A DNA stretch of 64,000 nt, from positions 448,450 to 512,449 of the forward strand of contig NW_006766891.1 of NCBI RefSeq assembly GCF_000275845.1, written 5' to 3'. Both the position numbers and the translations under genes were made by a program. Positions 59,999-64,000 of the stretch are shown one piece after another (position 1 is the first letter of the stretch; each line of letters opens with the position of its first letter). The DNA is from Dichomitus squalens LYAD-421 SS1 (Eukaryota; Basidiomycota; Agaricomycetes; Polyporales; Polyporaceae). The notes below the pieces were generated by a model. The model saw only the letters and a list, made by a program, of their open reading frames with translations. It ran no database searches and was not told where the DNA came from.

Positions 59999-60341
59999 CT
60001 TCCCGCGATGTCCACCCACTCGCCCGATGCACAAGACCACACCTGCCACAACAGCGAAGCACTTGATTCCGCCTAGCGTATCTCGATACTGTAGCCCACG
60101 TCCTGCCCAATGACGACGCGCGTTCCCGCCGAGAGCCCGAGCCCGCAGATAGGGTTACACAGCCCACTGTGCCCCGCGCGAGCGGCACCCAGGCCCTCGA
60201 CGTCATGGCCTTGATGCCGGACCCGTCCAATCGTCGATGCAGATATCACCGTGTACCGTGTGCCTCCGTTTAGAATTGCAGCGCCGCGACTCCCGCGACC
60301 CGCCCCGTTGCCAGGCCCGCACGACCTTCCACCGATGCCGC

Positions 60342-60366
60342 GCAGCAGCAGCAGCAGCAGCAGCAG
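60342..60366. repeat. CAG trinucleotide repeat
   Basis: Eight uninterrupted GCA/CAG triplets. On the minus strand the frame ending at 60073 would read them as a leucine run, but that frame is not supported. Confidence 0.9.
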
Positions 60367-61007
60367 TCGACGGCGCCGATCTTCCTTGGTCCCTCCCTTG
60401 TGCCCGGGCTTCCCGACGGAGTTAAGCACGCGGCCGCGCGAGCACCGCGGGCGATCTTCGCCGACGCGTGGGGGAGGAAGCTGCGGTCGCGACGGGTTCG
60501 GAGGGATGTGCGGTGCCGTCTTTGGTGCTGTCCTCTAGATCTGTGCTGTCCTCTTCTCTTCTTCGATGGACCGTCTGGCCTCGACCCGCTGGTTGCTCAA
60601 CGCTTGCGTCATGCGTTCCTGGAGCCGCAGAGAAGGAGGCTGCGACTGAATTCCACGCGCTGATAGCTTGCGTCCAGGCTGCGTCCGAGTCCAACTAAGT
60701 GGCGATGGGAGCGTGCTTATCCCCTTACGTGGGCGATCGACTCTGTATTGTCCGCGGGCACCCAGAACCAGACAGGATAGGCGTGCTGAGCATCGTGAAG
60801 TCGAGATTCTAGCGCATGTAAGGGAGATGGACGCAGAGGTTGCGGGACAGGCGAGGAATGGCGAATGTCTCGCATTCTAGTCCTCGGAGATTAGATTGGA
60901 ACAGAAAGCTCTAGCGTCTATCTCTCGATCATACACGGGCGCCTGCGTAATTTTTGAGAACCTGCCGCCAGAATACGGCAGAGAGCGTACGGCTCGCAGC
61001 CACCGTC

Positions 61008-64000
61008 ATGTCTACCACCCTTGACCTCTTCTGGCATCTCCCTTCGGCCAGCAAGAAGGAGAGGATAGATGCCTCTGTGAAGCTCATATCTGCCCTAGAG
61101 CACTTCCAGTCGACATTCGTGCCAAGGGACTCTCCGGAGTCGTCGGAGGACGAAGACGAGGCTAGGGATACCAAGAAGTCGGACGGGCTCGACGCGCTGA
61201 ACGCGCAGGACGTGTCGTACTCTTTGCGGAGGCTGATACGCGGGTTGGCGAGTCCGCGAGAGAGCAGCAGGCTCGGTTTCGCAGTGGCCCTGACCGAGGT
61301 GCGTGCATTGACTGACTCCAATAGGTCGTGAACGCACCTTACCTTCTCCGCGTCTAGCTTCTGTCCCGGATAGACACTGTGACGTGCTCTCAGATTCTTC
61401 AGCTCGTCCTGGACTCGTCTAAAACGCAGGGCTCTATGACCGGCCAGGAGGAACGCGACGTGCTCTTCGCTCGCTTGTTCGGTCTTACCTCTGTCATCCG
61501 GTCTGGTTTGCTCTTGCGCGACACCACCCTTCCTTCCTCATCAACCGTTGCCTCGGACTTGGCTAGCTTCAAGGAGGTTCTCGTCCAACTGCTGGCGCTC
61601 GGAGAGAAGAAGTCGTGGCTGCGCGAAAGCGCATGGTGGTCCATCGGCCTCGCAGTTGACGCTCTCTCCGCATCAGAGGTCTCTTGGAGAAACGATGCTG
61701 TCGATGCAACGATTGCCGCAATATACTCGGAGCATAAAATCTGGACACCCGAGAAACTGGCACTGACGCTGAAACTCCAGTCGTACCATCCGTCTCGAGA
61801 CTGGAAGAGAGTCCTATCGCCTACATTCAAGAATCCAGATCTCCTCAGCACGGGGAATCTCGCCGCCGTTGCGCGGATACTGAAGGTACGATCTGATTCC
61901 ATCCCGTTCGAATATCTCCGCGCTGCCTCCTACGGACGGACTAACCCATGTCCGCACGGTAGGAATCAGACGCGGACGAGGACAAGGAGTCAGATCTGCC
62001 GAAATCTGGATCGTGGAAGCCACAGCTTCACTTCGTCTGGGACACGCTCCTGGATCAGGTTCTGCCCCAGCCCCCAAACGCGAAAGGCACCGTGGAGCGC
62101 TCGCCCAAGGGCTTATTCCCAGAGTTTTTCCGGATCGTCGTCGATGGTGTGTCTCCTCCCCTGTTTACCCCACACCTTCTTTTTTCATACGACTGTGCTT
62201 CGGCAAGGCTAATGCTGGAGTCGGCACCTCACAGAATCGCTGTTCGCGTCGACCTCTTCCCCCGAGCGGAAGTACTGGGGCTTCCAGGTGTTCCAAAAGG
62301 CGCTGCCTCGTGTCAGCGCGGACGACATGCCCATGCTGTTCACGAAGAACTTCATGCGATCGTGGATCAACCATCTGTCGAATAGCGACCGGTATCTTCA
62401 CAAGGCCGCCCGGCAAGTGGTACGTATCACTCTTTGGCTGTCCTCGAGGCCCACGATTCATCTCCGATGCGATGGATGCTACGAACAAACTTTCTTATGA
62501 CATACTGCAGGCAACAGATCTCCAGAACGTCGTGAAGGGCAACCCCACTATAGGATTTTCGCTGATCCTCCAGCTCACGGGTGTCCACGGGAGCCGCCAG
62601 TTCGACAGGCTAACCAAAACGAAGACGGTTGAGTCGATACTGACGTCAATGGACGAAGCCGGGATACAGAGTTACATTGATTACCTGCTCAAGCAGGTGC
62701 ACGATGAGCCATCAGCTTCCGCAGAGTACGTACAGCAAATTTTCGTGCTCCCATCCCGTCCGAAAGCGAAAGCGCTGATCATCGGTATCTTTCCTTCCAT
62801 CTGGCAACCACCGTGGCCACACAGCGCGGAGACAGACATCCAGGCCGTGAACACGCGTCGCGCGTGGGTGATCGACCAGCTTGCTGCGCTCGTCCGCAAC
62901 GGGGCGATCCCCAAGAGCGATGCGTGGATCCAGACGATCCTCGACTGGCTGGCCGTCCACGGCCTGTTCATCATCGCGAAAAAGTCGGAGAAGAGCGCTA
63001 TTTCCGCTGTGAGTACGGATCCAGAGCAGCCACGCCACGCCCCTCCCTGTGCCGCCCTCCTACGCCCAGGCAGTGTACCACCTGCCTCACCCAGCCGACG
63101 GGAGCGATCGTCCATATTTTGCTGCTTCTCTCTATCATCGCTGTCCCTGCGCGCTCGTGTGAGATCGCGATCGCTGACTCTGATCGTTTCTCTCCCCAGC
63201 TGCGCTCTGTTCCCAGTCCCGCTTTCTCGGAGGAGCTGCGGGGGAATTGCCGTGAGCGGTTGCTTGCGTGCTTGGCCGACCTGACGGTGCAAACGACTCT
63301 CATCAAAGGTGTGTTTCGACGGGTTTCTATGCGGTACTTTGCGGGGACGCGGAGGCTGATGATCTACGGGAGCAGAGGACACCAAGTCCTCCAAAGTTGC
63401 CGCGGTAGCGTCCGATGGGCGGTTCTGGGTATCGAGAGTGCTGTCGACCATCGCAGAGCTCGAGAAGGACGTGAAGCATGTCAAGCCGCTGTCCGAGGTG
63501 GACGAGGAGGAAGCGGAGCAGCGCCAGAAGGCTCGTGAAGTTCTGGCGCGCCTGAAGGACGTGAGTCTATGCGAACCCAATGCCGCAGCCCGCAAAGTGA
63601 CATGTCCACGCTATAGGCGCCCGAAGACCGTCGGGAAGCCGCACGCGGCGTTGAGCTTCTACTTTCAGCGACGCTCTTGCACGCTTATGGCGCGGAGGTC
63701 GATGACGCCGACACAGAAGTCCTTGAGGTGAGCGCACGCTACGTCATCTTGACTCTCGGTGCCGGCACTGGCTCACACCGATCAAATCGCCTGCTCTTGC
63801 CGCTATCGTTCTTATTCACTAGAACTGCATCGACGGTGCCTCGCGGATGTTCCCGGTGGAGGCCAAGAAGGGCAAGAAAGGCCGCAAGTCCGCCGCTGCC
63901 GCTGGAGAAGACAAGGGAAAGGAGAAGGAGCAGCCCGAGCCGGTCGACGTGCTCGTCGACACCGTGATTGGATTCCTCGAGAAGGGCACGGCGTACGTGC
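61008..64000 (+). CDS. POL5: POL5/MYBBP1A-type nucleolar protein, 5' part
   Basis: Ten exons are visible (61008-61298, 61358-61885, 61963-62146, 62235-62419, 62511-62725, 62825-63008, 63200-63308, 63376-63560, 63617-63727, 63823 to the edge), about 720 residues, and the gene runs off the window. The pattern is that of the HEAT-like DNA polymerase V family: FWHLPSASKKERIDASVKLI, SYSLRRLIRGLASPRESSRLGFAVALTE, LFARLFGLTSVIRSG, ESAWWSIG, LFPEFFRIVVDESLFA with KYWGFQVFQKALP, and ERLLACLADLT. The domain is split by acidic loops and ends, as far as seen, in a Lys-rich linker (KKGKKGRKSAAAAGEDKGKE). Despite its name, the yeast protein acts in rRNA synthesis in the nucleolus. Start: the ATG at 61008. 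Confidence 0.9.

Larger units (their letters stand above)
58159..61007. other. 2.8-kb gene-poor region
   Basis: Many frames of 60-160 codons on both strands reflect GC-rich sequence. None shows family motifs or clean splicing. A minus-strand frame at about 60694-60422 (AWTQAISAWNSVAASF, acidic then Arg-rich) and another ending at 60073 might be exons of an unknown gene, but I cannot link them. The right end must hold the POL5 promoter. Confidence 0.4.

Overview
The window is a piece of a basidiomycete nuclear genome, most likely an Agaricomycete. Genes lie on both strands and are dense in short spliceosomal introns, mostly 48-90 nt, with GT(G/A)xGT donors, CTAAC or CTGAC branch sites and YAG acceptors. 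The families fit a mushroom-forming fungus: F-box and BTB proteins, a DUF6593-like protein, an O-fucosyltransferase-like enzyme and a sesquiterpene synthase. I rebuilt exons by hand, asking every splice to keep the frame and restore family motifs. There is no rRNA, convincing tRNA or CRISPR array.

Layout. 1-1.3 kb: AT-rich LTR-like DNA beside a truncated DUF6589-like gene. 1.6-5.5 kb: two F-box paralogues in tandem. 6-16.5 kb: a small LEA-like protein, mitochondrial RsfS, the ER chaperone SHR3, linker histone H1, MZM1, a mitochondrial RF-1-domain factor and the cyclase-associated protein CAP. 17-24 kb: a 19-exon PhoD-like phosphatase, an Ash2/Bre2 COMPASS subunit and an E2. 26-31 kb: a 1642-residue disordered protein of unknown role. 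31-36 kb: a DUF6593-like gene, then 4 kb with little coding signal. 36-45.5 kb: an O-fucosyltransferase-like gene, a BTB protein, LETM1/Mdm38 and an AlkB-type dioxygenase. 47-50.5 kb: a sesquiterpene synthase, a Ser/Thr/Asp-repeat protein and tandem repeats. 50.5-58 kb: an EI24-like membrane protein, a second BTB protein, NTAQ1 and a small unknown protein, all on the minus strand. 58-61 kb: a gene-poor stretch with simple repeats. 61-64 kb: the 5' part of POL5/MYBBP1A, cut by the window edge.

How it fits together. This is mainly a housekeeping block, with mitochondrial genes over-represented (RsfS, MZM1, RF-1 factor, LETM1, perhaps the AlkB protein), several sharing short intergenic regions. 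I see no multi-gene novel system. The most unusual things are structural: a 5-nt and a 9-nt micro-exon that together encode the DDHD metal site of the PhoD enzyme; a GC-AG intron in the same gene; a 40-bp repeat near the left edge that looks like the spliced product of its neighbour; a stop codon inside a perfect donor between MZM1 and the RF-1 gene; and NTAQ1 with a long insertion between its catalytic His and Asp.
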